Assembly (NCBI GenBank): GCA_033239525.1
Contig: BSYO01000036.1
Span: forward strand, 4,486,126-4,550,125
Reading direction: 5' to 3'
DNA: 64,000 nt
Source: Nepenthes gracilis
Taxonomy: Eukaryota; Streptophyta; Magnoliopsida; Caryophyllales; Nepenthaceae
In this document: positions 32,472-44,226 of the stretch, one piece after another
Numbering within the stretch: position 1 is the first letter of the stretch
How the letters are laid out: each line of letters starts with the position of its first letter
Translations under genes and position numbers: made by a program
Notes under the pieces: generated by a model
Database searches by the model: none
The model's input: only the letters and a program-made list of their open reading frames with translations
Told to the model about the DNA's origin: nothing

Positions 32472-32772
32472 TGTTAGAATATTAAATTTTCAATATTTTA
32501 ATAATACTTTCATATATTTTTAAAAAGTAAATTTAAAATATAATAATTGTCAATTCACATCTACCTAACCCAAATAACTAAAAATATTTTATCCAATGGA
32601 TATTCTCTTATTTAATTTTATCATATTTAATTCACAGATAACTCTCAACCTCAAAATTATAATTCTTTGCTTTATCCCTAAAAATTACAAAGAATTATTC
32701 TATAATATTTTTTAATTTCAATGAATTAGAATATGAAATTAAAATTCCAATTCTACCCAACGCTAAACAACA
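32472..32772 (+). repeat. AT-rich repeat, possible copia LTR (copy 2)
   Basis: TGTTAGAATATTAAATTTT to ...AACAACA, related to 19116-19403 next to the copia remnant. As a solo LTR it would be about 300 bp, but a matching target duplication is not apparent. Confidence 0.45.
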
Positions 32773-32778
32773 TAATTA

Positions 32779-33010
32779 TTAAAATTCGTATGAAGTGGGT
32801 GTCTCCCTTAAGATTAATGGGAAACAAAGGTATAAGAAGACATCCCCTAAAGTTTGAAAATCAAAAAGAGAATGGAAATACTTGAAGTGATCAATTGGAT
32901 CAGTATTTCTATCATAAGGTTCCATAATTGGCATCTTGAATTTTGAAGGAAGCGAATGCCTTCTCACTTACAGGTTAAAAGGGCTACGATCTAATTATGC
33001 CGCATGATTT
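32779..33010 (-). pseudogene. gag: gag fragment of a Tat-type element, reverse
   Basis: The minus-strand frame reads LPSKFKMPIMEPYDRNTDPIDH and then CFPLILRETP, the same capsid block as in A, F and G (FKMPxLxxYDG-TDPxxHL). It is also similar at DNA level to 650-790 of element A. Nothing else of gag or pol follows, so it is an isolated scrap of an older insertion. Confidence 0.72.
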
Positions 33011-33283
33011 GTAGGGCATTCCCTAAAGACCTATTTTTATGTTCATTTTATTCTTTCCTTCACTTCAATTATAGATGTTATTCTCTATGCATTGAGAAAA
33101 ATTCTCAACTCTAAACGGTTGATGGATATACTTGGTATTTTGCTTGGTCAGGAGGACTCGAGAAATACTGCTGTGGGATCGTTTTTCCAAATAAGAATGT
33201 TATTTTGAATATCTCACACGTCGAGAGTTTTGTCTTTCGAGTGTCTCATCCCTATCTCCGAAATTGAAACGGCCTTCTAAGTA

Positions 33284-33583
33284 AAAGGAGACGGGGGAGT
33301 AAGACGCCTCATAAACCACTGATGACCTTGGACGGGGTTACGTTTTCCTAGTGGCAGCTTTGTTATTCCTTAACTTTCTTTTTGAGGTTGATGTTTAATG
33401 TAAGGGGACCTCCATTTGATAGGGCTGGTACCCAAAGGAGACAAGGGAGTAAGACGCCTCATAAACCACCAACGACCTAGGACAGAGTTACGTTTTTCTG
33501 GAGGCAGTTTTGTTATTCTTCACCTTTCTCTTTGAAGTTGATGTTTAATGTAAGGGGACCTCCATTTGATAGGGTTGGTACCC
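33284..33583 (+). repeat. Direct tandem duplication, 2 x 150 bp
   Basis: Unit 1 (33284-33433) and unit 2 (33434-33583) both run AAAGGAGAC(G/A)GGGGAGTAAGACG-like to ATAGGG(C/T)TGGTACCC, with few differences. No function is seen. It may belong to the same old insertion as the gag scrap. Confidence 0.88.
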
Positions 33584-34229
33584 AAATTTGTCCATAGAGA
33601 CTTAAGCATACATCATTTATCTTAAAGTCAGATAGCCATTATTCCGATATTCAGTACTATAGAAGAATGAATACTTAGTTCACTATCATTATTAGTAGAG
33701 ATGTCATGATAATAAACATCTCGGGGATGCTTATTTGATTGGCTATGTGCATGAGTGTTCACCATGGCATATGAATTATAGACTGTATTTGAAATAACCA
33801 AATTTGATCAACTCATTCTCACAAGCAGCATCATGATTTACACATGAAAACTTGGTTTGTTTTGAAGAAATTAAGTTGGAATTATTGACTCGTTTAGATC
33901 TTGCATACAATAAATATAAGCAAGAATCTTAAAGGTAATAGGGTTCACTTTTTAAAGTATCCTTTAATACTTAAATTAGTATTTTTTATTCAACAATTTT
34001 GAATTATGAAAGGTTAAAGAAATAAAAAGTGAGTATAAAAATTTAAATAGTGAAGGATTATTACATAATATAGTGAAGTGGAGGACTTGGCTCAGAAGAC
34101 TTGATTCTTCTCTTTGTTTTTTCTCCTTCTCATTACACAAGGCAGGGATTACTATTTATAATATCATTCAGAGATAATTTCTTAAAAACGATCTCTTAGA
34201 GATGATTTTTCAAAAGCAAAAGCAGTTCC
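33584..34229. other. Spacer left of element G, nothing recognised
   Basis: AT-rich sequence without a coding frame or repeat border that I can identify. It ends GCAGTTCC at the start of element G. Confidence 0.5.
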
Positions 34230-35119
34230 TATTGGGTCCAGTACAAAGCCCAAGGAAATTCCAAGCCCAACCTGCGGAGCAATATCCCAAATGGCGGATC
34301 CAGCCTAGCATCCCAGAATAGCCTACGTGGCAACCCGTACTCACAGCCAATGGATGCCGCCTACAGCCCATTAATGCGGCTGACAGCCGAAAGGGGTGGC
34401 ACAGAGAAAATGAGCCAATGAGGAGAAGATCAACGCTACCAGTTGCGGCTCACACCGCTACCCACAGAGAAACGTGGCCTATGACGCTCGGAGGTCTACC
34501 TGCCACCGCAAAGTGATAACTGACACACCGATGATCACCATCAATAGTCAGCGACCAACGAATCCCTGCAGGACGGATTCTCGCGCCAATGACTCCTAAC
34601 AAAGGAGTCATAAATTCCCTCCTCGCTTACAAGGGAGAGAGGGGGATCAATCGATCAATTCACCTCCAAGAGAACCGAAACTTGGCATTGAGACATACGC
34701 TCTCGCAAGCACCAGCTCTCAAAAATACAGCCAGCTCTCTCGCTTCCCTTCGGCCAACTATGAGCCACTACAGTCTGTCACCCACTGCAAGTGCATTTCG
34801 GGAGCCAGCCTCCCATCACCCGCTCACCAATCTCCCATTCTTGTATTCACTCACTCCCTACAAATTCACAGTATATTCCCACATACTTCTAAGCGTGCAC
34901 CCCCCTTTCCGTTCATTGCAGAGGGTTACTGACTTGGGCGTCGGAGTGTTTTTAGTAAGGAAAATCCCGTCGAGCCTCTAACGTTCTGTTTGTTAGTTCT
35001 GTTGTGCAAGTCCTAGGTTAACAAAGACGGAGACCAGACCCGCTCGCGACCACCTCCAGATGACGAGGAATCTGAAGGCTCCCAAAGCCGTATGATAATT
35101 GGGAACCCAGAATGCAACA
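34230..35119 (+). repeat. 5' LTR of element G (890 bp)
   Basis: TATTGGGTCCAGTACAAAGCCC to CAGAATGCAACA. It aligns end to end with 46336-47238 and contains the GACTTGGGCGTCGGAGTGTT and TTGTGCAAGTCC blocks typical of this group. Confidence 0.9.
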
Positions 35120-35139
35120 TTGGCGTCGTCGGTTGGAAC
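35120..35139 (+). other. Primer binding site of element G
   Basis: TTGGCGTCGTCGGTTGGAAC directly follows the LTR, at the same place as in A, C and F. Confidence 0.6.
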
Positions 35140-35189
35140 GAGACAAAAAGCCTAGTGTCTCTTTCTCATACTCAATCCTTCACAGCAAG

Positions 35190-36870
35190 ATGGTAAATAC
35201 AAGGGCACAAGCAAATGCCCCAGCAAGAGATGCAATTGTCAGCGACGACGACCCCTCAATGGGCAGTAACACAGACGTCCGTCCAGAGCCCGACATGCGC
35301 CGCCTAGCAACGGACATGGGCGACATGCGGTTGATGATCCAGGCCCTCTGCAACTGGACTGGTACACCATGGATGGGGGCTGCTCCTCCAGCATCCCAGA
35401 CGTCATCCTCCAGGCGAGGAAGGCGTCGCGCAGGAGCCACCAGGAGAAGATCAGATCAACCTGACGATGCCGGGGACCAAGCGGCCACCGACAGCAGGGT
35501 CTAGTCTGTGGCTAGAAGCCACCCCAACCGGGACAAGCGGGAGCAGAGCCCAGAGTGGCGTAACCCCCGTAACTCTCGTAACGAAAGGAGGACAATAGCC
35601 GCAGACTCCAACAGTGTGCAGCCGCCCCACACGAAAAGTCGCCACAACCGACAAACTCGACAACACTAGCAGGTCGCATGGAGCTACACAACATTATCAA
35701 CACGCAGAGGAGTGAACTCGGCCCACCGATGGAAGAAAAGGTGAAGGTGCTCTGGGATCTCCTGAACAAGCAGAGACCCGCTCAGTCCTCAGTAGATTCG
35801 CCATGGATCATCAGACCCAACTGCTCCCTACTAAGTTCAAGATGCCCGTACTGGAAAGGTACGACGGGAGTAAAGACCCAATGGATCACCTCAACTGCTT
35901 CCGTAGTTACTTGTCCCTCTAAGGAGCAAGCGAGGCCATGATGTGCCAGTGCTTCCCCGTCACCCTCAGGGGGACGCGCTGCTTTGGTTCCACGGCCTCC
36001 TGCCAAACTAGATACGCTCCTTTGATGAGGTTACAGACAGCTTCCGGGAGCCGTTCGCCTCCAACCAAAGATAGGAGAAGTAGCAATGGCATCTGATGAG
36101 CCTCCACTAGAGGACGGATGAAAGCCTGAAGCGATTCCTCAACCGCTTCATCATCGAGCCACGCAGGATCCTCTAACTCTCTGACGAGCTAAAGCTCAAC
36201 GTCTTCGTTGCTACGTTGGCAGCAGGGGACTTCTTTAAGCACCTTTCGTATCAGCGACCTTAATCCTTCTGGGAAGCAAAAGCCAATAACTGAGCCTACA
36301 TCTCAGCGGAAGAAGCCAATGAGGCAAAGCGTCCCGAGCGCGCGAACCACCCTCTAGAGATTCCCAAATCTACCACCAGCAAGAAGAGGAACGACGACAG
36401 TAGCCACTTTTAGGAGCACAGCAAGAAGCCACGTCCTTCGCCAGGATCAAGGAAGGAGCACGGACCAACATCCTTGACTCCTCTAAACTATACCCGTGCA
36501 AATATCCCGATGCAGATCCAAGATGAGAAGTTCTTCAAGTAGCCAAAAATGCCAAAGGGCCTGAACAGCAGTGACCAGACGAAGTACTGCCAGTACCACC
36601 GCTACCTCGGACATTCCACGAAGAACTGCCGGACCCTACAATAGGAAATTGAAGACCTGATCCATCGCAGATACCTCAAACGATTCATGAACGGCTCGGA
36701 GCAGGCCACCGCAACCCCAAAAGGCGAGGCAAGCAGGCCTCCAAGGAACCATACGGCCGCCAGCGTGATCAACATGATTTCTACAGCGCCAGCTAAGAGT
36801 AGCAGGCAGGCGCCGCCCGAACAGACTTCCGGGAATAAGAGAGCAAAGATAAAGGATAGGAGTGATATCA
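35190..36870 (+). pseudogene. gag: gag of element G, interrupted
   Basis: It starts at MVNTRAQANAPARDA (35190) and the first frame ends at 35504 after an Arg/Ser-rich stretch. The capsid-like block FKMPVLERYDGSKDPMDHL begins at 35832. DELKLNVFVATLAAGDFFKHL and NEAKRPERANHP follow near 36190-36350. A well-kept zinc motif, YCQYHRYLGHSTKNC, lies at 36585-36629 (C-x2-H-x4-H-x4-C, the form used by Tat gag). The linker to protease runs to about 36870. At least eight stops interrupt the gene, more than the domains themselves have changed. Confidence 0.82.
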
Positions 36871-37300
36871 TTAGTTTTAGTAGCGACGATATAGCGCATG
36901 TAACCTTCCCCCATTCTGACCCCCTTATTGTATCCGCCCTCGTTTCAGACGCTACGATTGACTAACAATTGAAACGAATATTCGTTGATAATGGAAACTC
37001 TCAAAATTTGATATATCTAGTTGCCTTTTTCAAACTTGGACTAAGACAAAGCCAAATGAAAGCGGCCAATGGCCCTCTATTCGGTCTAGACAACGAACGT
37101 ATACCTGTGCAGGGAATAGTCCAGATAGAGGTTGCGATAGGAACTTACCCGCGCATTGCAACGTGAGAGCTAACGTTCCTCGTCATCGATCTACCATCCA
37201 TTTACAACGCCATCCTAGGGAGACCATTCCGCACGGCCGTCAGAACTGTTACCTCAATTCCTCACCTAAAGATGAAGTTCCCAACCACATAAGGCGTAGG
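36871..37300 (+). pseudogene. Retropepsin-like protease of element G
   Basis: HVTFPHSDPLIVSALVSD leads into RIFVDNGNSQNLIYLVAFFKLG at 36978-37044, keeping the Asp of the active site (VDNG). The later [20 protein letters not shown] (37171-37230) is the conserved C-terminal block. A stop after 36961 and another after 37166 break the frame. Compared with F the catalytic Asp is still there, so G has lost less at this site. Confidence 0.78.
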
Positions 37301-37559
37301 AGAGGCGCTCGGAGATCAGGCAATGGGACGGACGTGCTACTTGTCCCAAGTCGCGCCAGTGGTGCCGGACCGCCTAGATGGAAACTTGGACCTCCGCAAT
37401 GAGACCACACTACAGCAAGTCAGGAGAAGCCACCAAAGTAATTCCGCTAGATCCTGCCGAACTAAAGAAGTGCGTACATGTGGGTGGCTCCCTCTCTCTG
37501 GTCGACCATGATCAGCTAGTCACCTTCCTATGGAAGAACTCCAACGTGTTCGCATGGAT

Positions 37560-39237
37560 GTCTGCTAACATACCTGGGACACCAGCCAGAGTAATAGTCC
37601 ACAAGTTGGGCCTCGTCTCGGCTATAAGTCCATGCTATAGAAGCACAGGAACCATTCCGTCGAGAAGCTAATAGTCATAAGGGAGGAAGCGAAGAGGCTA
37701 TTGGACGCTAGGTTCATTAGAGAAGTGCAATATCCAGAGTGGCTATCCAACGTCATTCTCGTTAAGAAGAGCAATGGCATGTGGCGGATGTGCGTGGACT
37801 TCACCGACGTGAACTAGGCCTGCCTAAAAGACAGTTTTCCTCTCCCTCGGATCGATCAGTTGGTAGACTCTACGTCCGGGCATGAGCTCCTGAGTTTCAT
37901 GGATACTTACTTAGGTTACAACCAGATCAGGATGCACCGGGACGATGAGGAGCACACCCCATTCATGACCGACGAGAAGACGCACTGCTAAAAGGTGATA
38001 CCCTTCAACCTCAAGAACGCTAGGACAACCTCTCAAAGCCTTGTGAATAAGATGTTCGAAGCCCAGATCGGGAAGAATGTGGAAGCATACGTCGATGACA
38101 TGCTTGTGAAAGTAGGATCACCGATAACCACATCCGAGACCTAGAGGAGACCTTCCGGGTCCTCCGAGCGCACAGGATGAAGTTCAATCCTACCAAATGC
38201 GCATTTGGAGTGACTTCCGAGAAGTTCCTAGGCTTTATCGTGTCATAACACGGCATAGAAACAAACCCGGGGAAGATCAGGGCCATCGTCGACATGAACT
38301 CTCCGCGAACGGTAAAGGAAGTACAGAAGCTCTCAGGACGACTGGCAGATCTCTCACGGTTCCTAGCCAAGTTTGCAGAGAAATACTTGTCCTTCTTCAA
38401 GAGGCTTAGAGGGACGAAATTTTCAAATTTTGGTAGACCAAGGAATGAGAAGAAGCTTTCAAAGAGCTAAAGGCATACCTCGTCAACCCACCTCTCCTGA
38501 GCTCACCAAGCACAGGTGAAGACCTATACCTCTACTTAGCCACGTCAAACACGGCGCTCAGCTCCGTACTGGTTAGAGAGCACAAGGGAGCGCAACGACC
38601 AGTATACTACGTAAGCAGAGTACTGACGGACGTGGAAACCCGCTACCCGCACAGGGAATGGATCCCGTTGACACTCATCTATTCGGCACGGAAGCTACGG
38701 CCCTACTTCCAAGCTCACCGAATCGTCGTTCTAACAAATCAACCCCTGAAGTCGATCTTACAGAAGCCGGAGACCTACGGGCGGCTAGTCAAGTGGGTTA
38801 TAGAGTTGGGAGAGTTCGACGTGGAGTTTCGACCGCGACTGGCCCTCAAGGGTCAGACCCTAGCGGACTTCATCGTCGAGATGGCGACCCCAACTCTAGA
38901 TGACCCCGACATCTCTGGGGATGCAGACACTCCTGATATTCCGACATGGACCCTGAATGTGGATGGGTCATCCATCCAGACAGGCAGCAGGGCCAGAGTC
39001 GTCCTCCGAACTCCAGACGGCGCGGAGATTAAGTACTCCGTTGTGCTGACCTTCCCTACTACTAATAACGTGGCTAAGTACGAAGCTCTCCTGGCAGGAT
39101 TTCACCTAGCAAAGGAATGTTTCGCCAAGTCACTGATCGTGCACAGTGACTCGGAGCTCACGGTCAATCAAGTACATGGGAACTTTGAGGCGTCGAACCC
39201 GCAACTTGCAAAATACCTGACGAGAGCAATGGCCTAG
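37560..39237 (+). pseudogene. Reverse transcriptase and archaeal-type RNase H of element G
   Basis: RT begins around HKLGLVSAIS and runs through WRMCVDFTDVN (37783-37815) and AYVDDMLVK, with an intact YVDD at 38088-38099. After a frameshift, DLYLYLATSNTALSSVL and QRPVYYVSRVL lead into the open frame 38632-39237. That frame holds YFQAHRIVVLTNQP, LADFIVEMATP and the RNase H domain: WTLNVDGSS (Asp), KYEALLAGFHLA (Glu) and VHSDSELTVNQVHGNFEA (Asp). All three acidic residues are kept, unlike in F. This RNase H is the extra archaeal-type domain of the Tat lineage. RT itself is broken by a frameshift and stops. Confidence 0.85.
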
Positions 39238-40661
39238 ATCCTAGCCTTCGAGTGCTTCAAGATCGAATACTTGCCTAGAGCCAAAAACTGAAAAGCTAAC
39301 CAGTTAGTTAGGGATGCAGTTGCAGGCTCTCTGGAGCAATACGCTAAGGACCTTCAGGAAACCCTAGCCGTACCCAGTGTTGATGTCTCAAACAAGGAAG
39401 TGCAACAGATGGATAAGGGTGACAACTGGACGACCCTATACCAAAAGTATCTGATTGACAGAACGCTACCCAAAAATACCGATGAGGTCAAACGGATCAA
39501 GAGGACGATAGGTTGGTACACAATCCTCCATGGGAGGCTATACAAGCGAGGATATTCCTCTCCTTACCTAAAATGATTGACCCCTGGGAGGTCGAGTACG
39601 CCCTAAGCGAAGTCCACCTCGACATATGCAGCTTTCACGTCGGAGGGAAAAACCTCGCATTCAAGATTATGCGGCAATGACTCTTCTGGCCCACAATGAA
39701 GCAAGATGCTTTGGAATTCGTAAATAAATGTGAAGGTTGTCAGGTCAATGGATCCGTGACACAACTCCCTCATACCGAGCTGCGCAGCCTTCAGTCCCCA
39801 TGGCTATTTGCACAGTAGAGACTCGACATCCTCGAACCACTACCTCTGGCTTCCGGACAAAGAAAGTTTCTCATCGTTGGTATCGACTACTTCACCAAGT
39901 TGGTAGAAGCAATCCCTCTAGCTCGGATCACCGAACAGAACACGACAAAGTTCCTCTGTCAAAACATTGTCTATCGATTTGCGATTGCTGAGGTCATAGT
40001 GACCGACAACAGAACCCAATCCACTGGCAAACGATTCACCAAATACTGCACAAGTCTACACATCAAGCTGGTACATATGTCTGTGGCGTATCCCTAGGCT
40101 AACGGGCAGGTTGAAGTTACCAACCGCGCACTGCTACACGAATTGAAGATCAAGCTGGAAGACACAGGGGGCTCATGGGTCGATGAGTTTCCTTCCGTAC
40201 TCTGATCGTATTGAACAATCCCGTGGGAACCGACGAGAGAGACGCCCTTTAATGTCTACTACGGGGCTGAAACCATGGTCCCCGTCGAAGTAGGGCTACC
40301 CTGCCTGCAGGTCGAATACTTCCATCCGACCACGAAAGTCCAGAGGTGCAAAGAATGCCTTAACCTTCTCCCAGAAGTTTAGGACACTGCCTGCCTGAGG
40401 ACCGCAGCCTACCAGCAGCGCATCGCACGATACTATAACAAGCAGGCGAAGGCACGCCCGCTTAGGGTTGGAGACCTAATCCTCCAAAGTGTAGAGGCCG
40501 CAAAAAAAATTGCAAGTAGGAACAATTTTTTCCCCCATTAGGAAGGCCCGTTCCTCGTCTCTGTGAGCCCCCGGAGCGGAGCGTACAAGCTGCGCATCCA
40601 GAATGGCAAACTGATCCCACGGACCTGGAACACCGCCAACCTAAGAAAATCCTGTCAGTAG
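39238..40661 (+). pseudogene. Integrase of element G
   Basis: The order is a zinc-binding region VHLDICSFHVGG...KCEGCQ (39610-39745), then core FLIVGIDYFTKLVEAIPLA (Asp), EVIVTDNRTQSTG (Asp) and ANGQVEVTNRALLHELK (Glu), so the DDE triad is complete although interrupted by stops. The C-terminal part has YYNKQAKARPLRVGDLIL, EGPFLVSVSPRSGAYKL and WNTANLRKSCQ, closing at TAG 40659-40661. AATAAA follows 73 bp on. No chromodomain is seen, as expected for this lineage. Confidence 0.82.
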
Positions 40662-40733
40662 AACAACAACGACCCAAGTAAGGCATACATGTATACCATG
40701 AGGAATGCTTGCATATGCATTGTGCTTTTACTT

Positions 40734-40739
40734 AATAAA
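40734..40739 (+). terminator. Sense poly(A) signal after pol of G
   Basis: AATAAA in CTTAATAAAATTGG, 73 bp after the pol stop, at the same place as in F and before the tandem array. Confidence 0.5.
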
Positions 40740-40866
40740 ATTGGTCATTCCTGTTAGCTTGTATTTTCATTCATGTGAGTGCTTGCATGCACAACATTTC
40801 AAAAAATAAAACGACCTAGATTGCCCCTAAGTTGAGAGGATTATCGTCCGTCCGAAAAATGAATCA

Positions 40867-41140
40867 TTGGCTCCGCGTCGAACGGCCTGAAAGCGGTTGT
40901 CTCAAGATCTTGACTCCGCGTCGAACGGCCCTAAGCGGGCCCATACACCTTGGCCCCACACCAAGCGGCCACCTAAGAATCTCGACTCCGCGTCGAATGG
41001 CCCTAAGTGGCCCCATACGCCTTGGCTCCACGCCAAACGGCCCGGAAGTAGCCATGCGCAAACTTTGACTCCGTGTCAAAAGGACTCCAAGAAGTCTGCC
41101 AACCTGGCCTCACACCAACGACCCAGGCGGTCAAAACATC
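40867..41140 (+). repeat. Imperfect tandem array, about 7 units of 32-43 bp (element G)
   Basis: Units alternate around TTGACTCCGCGTCGAACGGC and CTAAGCGGCCCCATACGCC. The copies are more worn than the arrays in C and F. The position, just after the sense poly(A) signal, is the same. Confidence 0.78.
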
Positions 41141-41683
41141 AGGCCTGGGGGCTTTTCATGTCCCCAACTTACGACGAACAAAACCTTAGGGAGTAAGAAT
41201 CATAGGCGTGGGCGACCTTCTCCTAAAAAAGAGAGCATCCTCTGTCTATAATGGTCGTGGGCTAGGATGGTGCACCAAATAGCAACAACACCCTGAGCGG
41301 GTGCCGAGGACCTAATGCAGGAACCGCATACGAAATGGCCTAGACCCGAGTATGGCCACCGGTGGCCTGAAAACCCAGCTGGCCATTAGCATGGCTCTAC
41401 GGGACTTGCAACGATGTCCACTATGCTGGATTGAGCTTCCCATTAAACGTGCAAAAGGAGACGACATCCTCTGACAAATGACGAGTACAACACAAGAAGG
41501 CGCCGGATTGGCGCCTTGACAACAATAGCTTTGCAAACTTAGCCGTTAAACGCGAGATATTATCTCTAAGATCTTACTTGAAGGCATTAGATGTGAAAAA
41601 GGGACGCTACTTCACATTCATATGTGCAGGGCGCTGACAAGTGGTAAAAAGAAAAAAGGAAAGAAAAATGATTGCAAACAGAG

Positions 41684-43791
41684 TTACTCCCAAGAGTCTG
41701 ATGGGCCTGCCTCCTCAAGAAAGTTCCTTAGGCGAGACTTTTCACAAACCCCAGAGTTGCCAGGATGAAAGGCGCCGTCTGGAACGTCAAGAAGCACGAG
41801 TGAGACAATCTTGCGGCATAGACGGATGCCGTCCCAGAAGCTGGTTTCCAGGACAAGGTTCGCCTCCGATGGAGAGAGCCGCGCCCTCAGGTCTCTAGAC
41901 AGGCGAGAATTGTCATCTTCGAGAGTAGTGACCATCTTCTTTAGCTACTCGACCTCCTGCCCCAGGAGTGCAGCCTCTGGTGTCTGCTGATCACTGTTCA
42001 CCATCAAAGGCCCGATTTTCTCCTACATCTCTGCTGTTCTCTCCTTGTAACTGTTCGCTCTCCTCCTGGAGGGAAGCGACCTTGATCCTCATGAGCTAAG
42101 TAATCTCCTGCCCGCGGTGGAAACTTTGGTGTAGTTGAGCAGCTAACTCGTCAAAAGACTCTACCACCCCTGAAACCTGCGTGGGAAAGGGAAGGTCAGA
42201 AATTCTCAGAATTCCAGACCGCAGATGAGTACTCAACTCAAGATGATTATACCTAAACAGAAGATGCGTCTAGATGACAGGCTCCCTCTCCTGGCGCCAT
42301 TGAGCATGGGGGATTCGCACATCTGACCACTGCCTCCCCAGAGTTAGGGTGGCCTGGAGCATCAGGTAACATGGGGATGCTTGGGGGCTTCGGCTATCGA
42401 GCCATCCCAACAGCAACAGTCTCCAAAGTCACGTCAATCTTCGACGGACTGGCCTCTTGCCCAGTTTTGACCTCCGACCCATCAGGAGCATCCTCCTAGA
42501 CGCCCGCCTCTAGAAATAGCCGGGCTGAAGATCCAGCAAGCTCTGAAGAGCCCACCAGAGTTGGTGCTGGCCCCGGCACGCACGTACCCGCCAACTCCTC
42601 ATGAACTAACGCACCGCCCTCCGCAACAGGCACACCCTTAGCGGTCATCTCTAGCGGCTCCAAATCGACAAGTGGAACCACGGGAGACTCTCCACCAGAA
42701 TGAAGGTCCACCACAAGAACGCCGTACTCAGCTAACGCCAAGGCAGAAATTGGTACTGGTTCGGAAGCTCCCTCCCATGGTTCGACACTGGCGTCGCCTC
42801 TGGGGCTGGGCTCTAGGCTAATACAGTGGATCCCGCAACCAACCACTATGATCTTCCTGTGAAAGTACCTCTGGCCTCCCTTAGTCTCTTCAATGGGGCC
42901 TCGAGCTCCTCCTCGTCTGAGGACGACTCCAACAGAGAACAACTCCCCTCAGCGTCTTCTGTTAAAGATCTGTAGATCACAACATCTGCACAATCTTCTT
43001 CAAAGATCCGGCCATAGCCCAACTAGATGCTGGACCCCACTTGTCAGCAGCAAGGGTGACAGATATCAGGTAGTACCCCTGAGTGGAGAACGTCTTAATC
43101 TGGGAACCGATGGCAGCAACCAGTCCCGCCGTTTCCCTAACCTCCTCATCAGTCACCTCCTTGCGAAAGAACGATGGGATCGGGCCCCACTCTCAAGAAA
43201 GCTCTAAATCGGATGGCTCTTGCAAGAAGAAGAAGCGACTCTTCCAGTTCTTCACCGAGTCGGGGTAGGTCCCCTAGAATTAAAACCGGTTTCTCGGAGA
43301 CATTGAGATCCAGCTATTCGCCTCCGAGAAATGAAAGATTACCTTTGCCGAGTCGCATCAAAAGATACAGAATGTAGGCGGGCAAAGATACACAATGAAA
43401 CCAGGTGGTGAAGAACGTTTGGGTGAAGTCTTGCCACCGGAACGTCCACATCTTCGACAAGGGCAGTCAGCTCACTCGACGTGGGGAAGCAAAGCCACCC
43501 TTTCAGATGATACTCGTAAACAATAACAAAACCTTCTGGAGGGGTGTGGGCCCTACCGTCCAAGCCAAGAGTGCGATACGACATGTCCGGAGAAATGCGA
43601 TAATCGACCATTAGGGCAGCGATGGTGCTCGTAGTCAGAATGGAGCCTGTATTGTCTACCCTATGGCTACTCAACCGGGAAACCCGCGAAGAGGAAAGAG
43701 ATTCTTTCTTCTTTGCCATCTCGCTCACTTTGTAATGAGTTACAGCCTCAAGCATGAAAAAGCATAGAGGGGAAGGACTTCGCAGAGACAT
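41684..43791 (-). pseudogene. Antisense gene 1 of element G, homologue of the F antisense gene
   Basis: The first minus-strand frame (43791-43339) contains MAKKKESLSSSRVSRLSSH, then GFVIVYEYHLKGWLCFPTSS and VPVARLHPNVLHHLVSLC, aligned with F's antisense gene. VKNWKSRFFFLQEPSD follows near 43265-43215. Then comes an acidic and Ser/Pro-rich part (42942-42496), a coiled coil (VVESFDELAAQLHQSFHRG, KVASLQEESEQLQGE) near 42180-42010, and LRARLSPSEAN at 41880-41845. Stops and frameshifts are present. The first ATG at 43791 lies almost on the TATA box, so translation more likely began at a later Met (43755 or the MAKKK Met near 43719). The function of this family is unknown. Confidence 0.68.
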
Positions 43792-43792
43792 T

Positions 43793-43802
43793 GTTTATAT
43801 AG
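43793..43802 (-). promoter_or_regulatory. TATA box of antisense gene 1 in G
   Basis: The minus strand reads CTATATAAAC, a good plant TATA box. A start about 30 bp downstream would fall between the first ATG and the MAKKK Met. Confidence 0.55.
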
Positions 43803-44082
43803 CCACCAAGGCGCCAACTCGCAGGAAAGCTCAAACGACATCCTTACCTGAAAACCAGGTCACGTGCCTGTTCGATAGAAACGCCACAGTTCCCCAAGAG
43901 GTGGGCAATCATGGCCCCTCGTCAAACTAGCGATTGGTATCTTCTCAAATACCTGACAAGATCTCAGTTGTCACACCCATATTTAATGCAAGGATCCTAG
44001 CTGTCAAAAACGGCGGTAGGGAAGTGAAACCCAACAAGGAGGAATATTCAAGTGCGAACAAACGGCACAAATAAGTAAGAAG

Positions 44083-44088
44083 TTTTAT
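44083..44088 (-). terminator. Antisense poly(A) signal after antisense gene 2
   Basis: TTTATT on the plus strand is AATAAA on the minus strand, about 140 bp past the antisense stop at 44227. Confidence 0.4.
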
Positions 44089-44226
44089 TATGTGTTTCAT
44101 TAATAGACTCTTTTACAGCTTAAGGCGCTTGATGGCCACGGATTACAACTGGTCACCCTCACTGGATCTTGGAGAGTTCGGAGCAGTGAATTCTCTCAGA
44201 AGAGCGCGAGTTCGGATACCTAAGTT

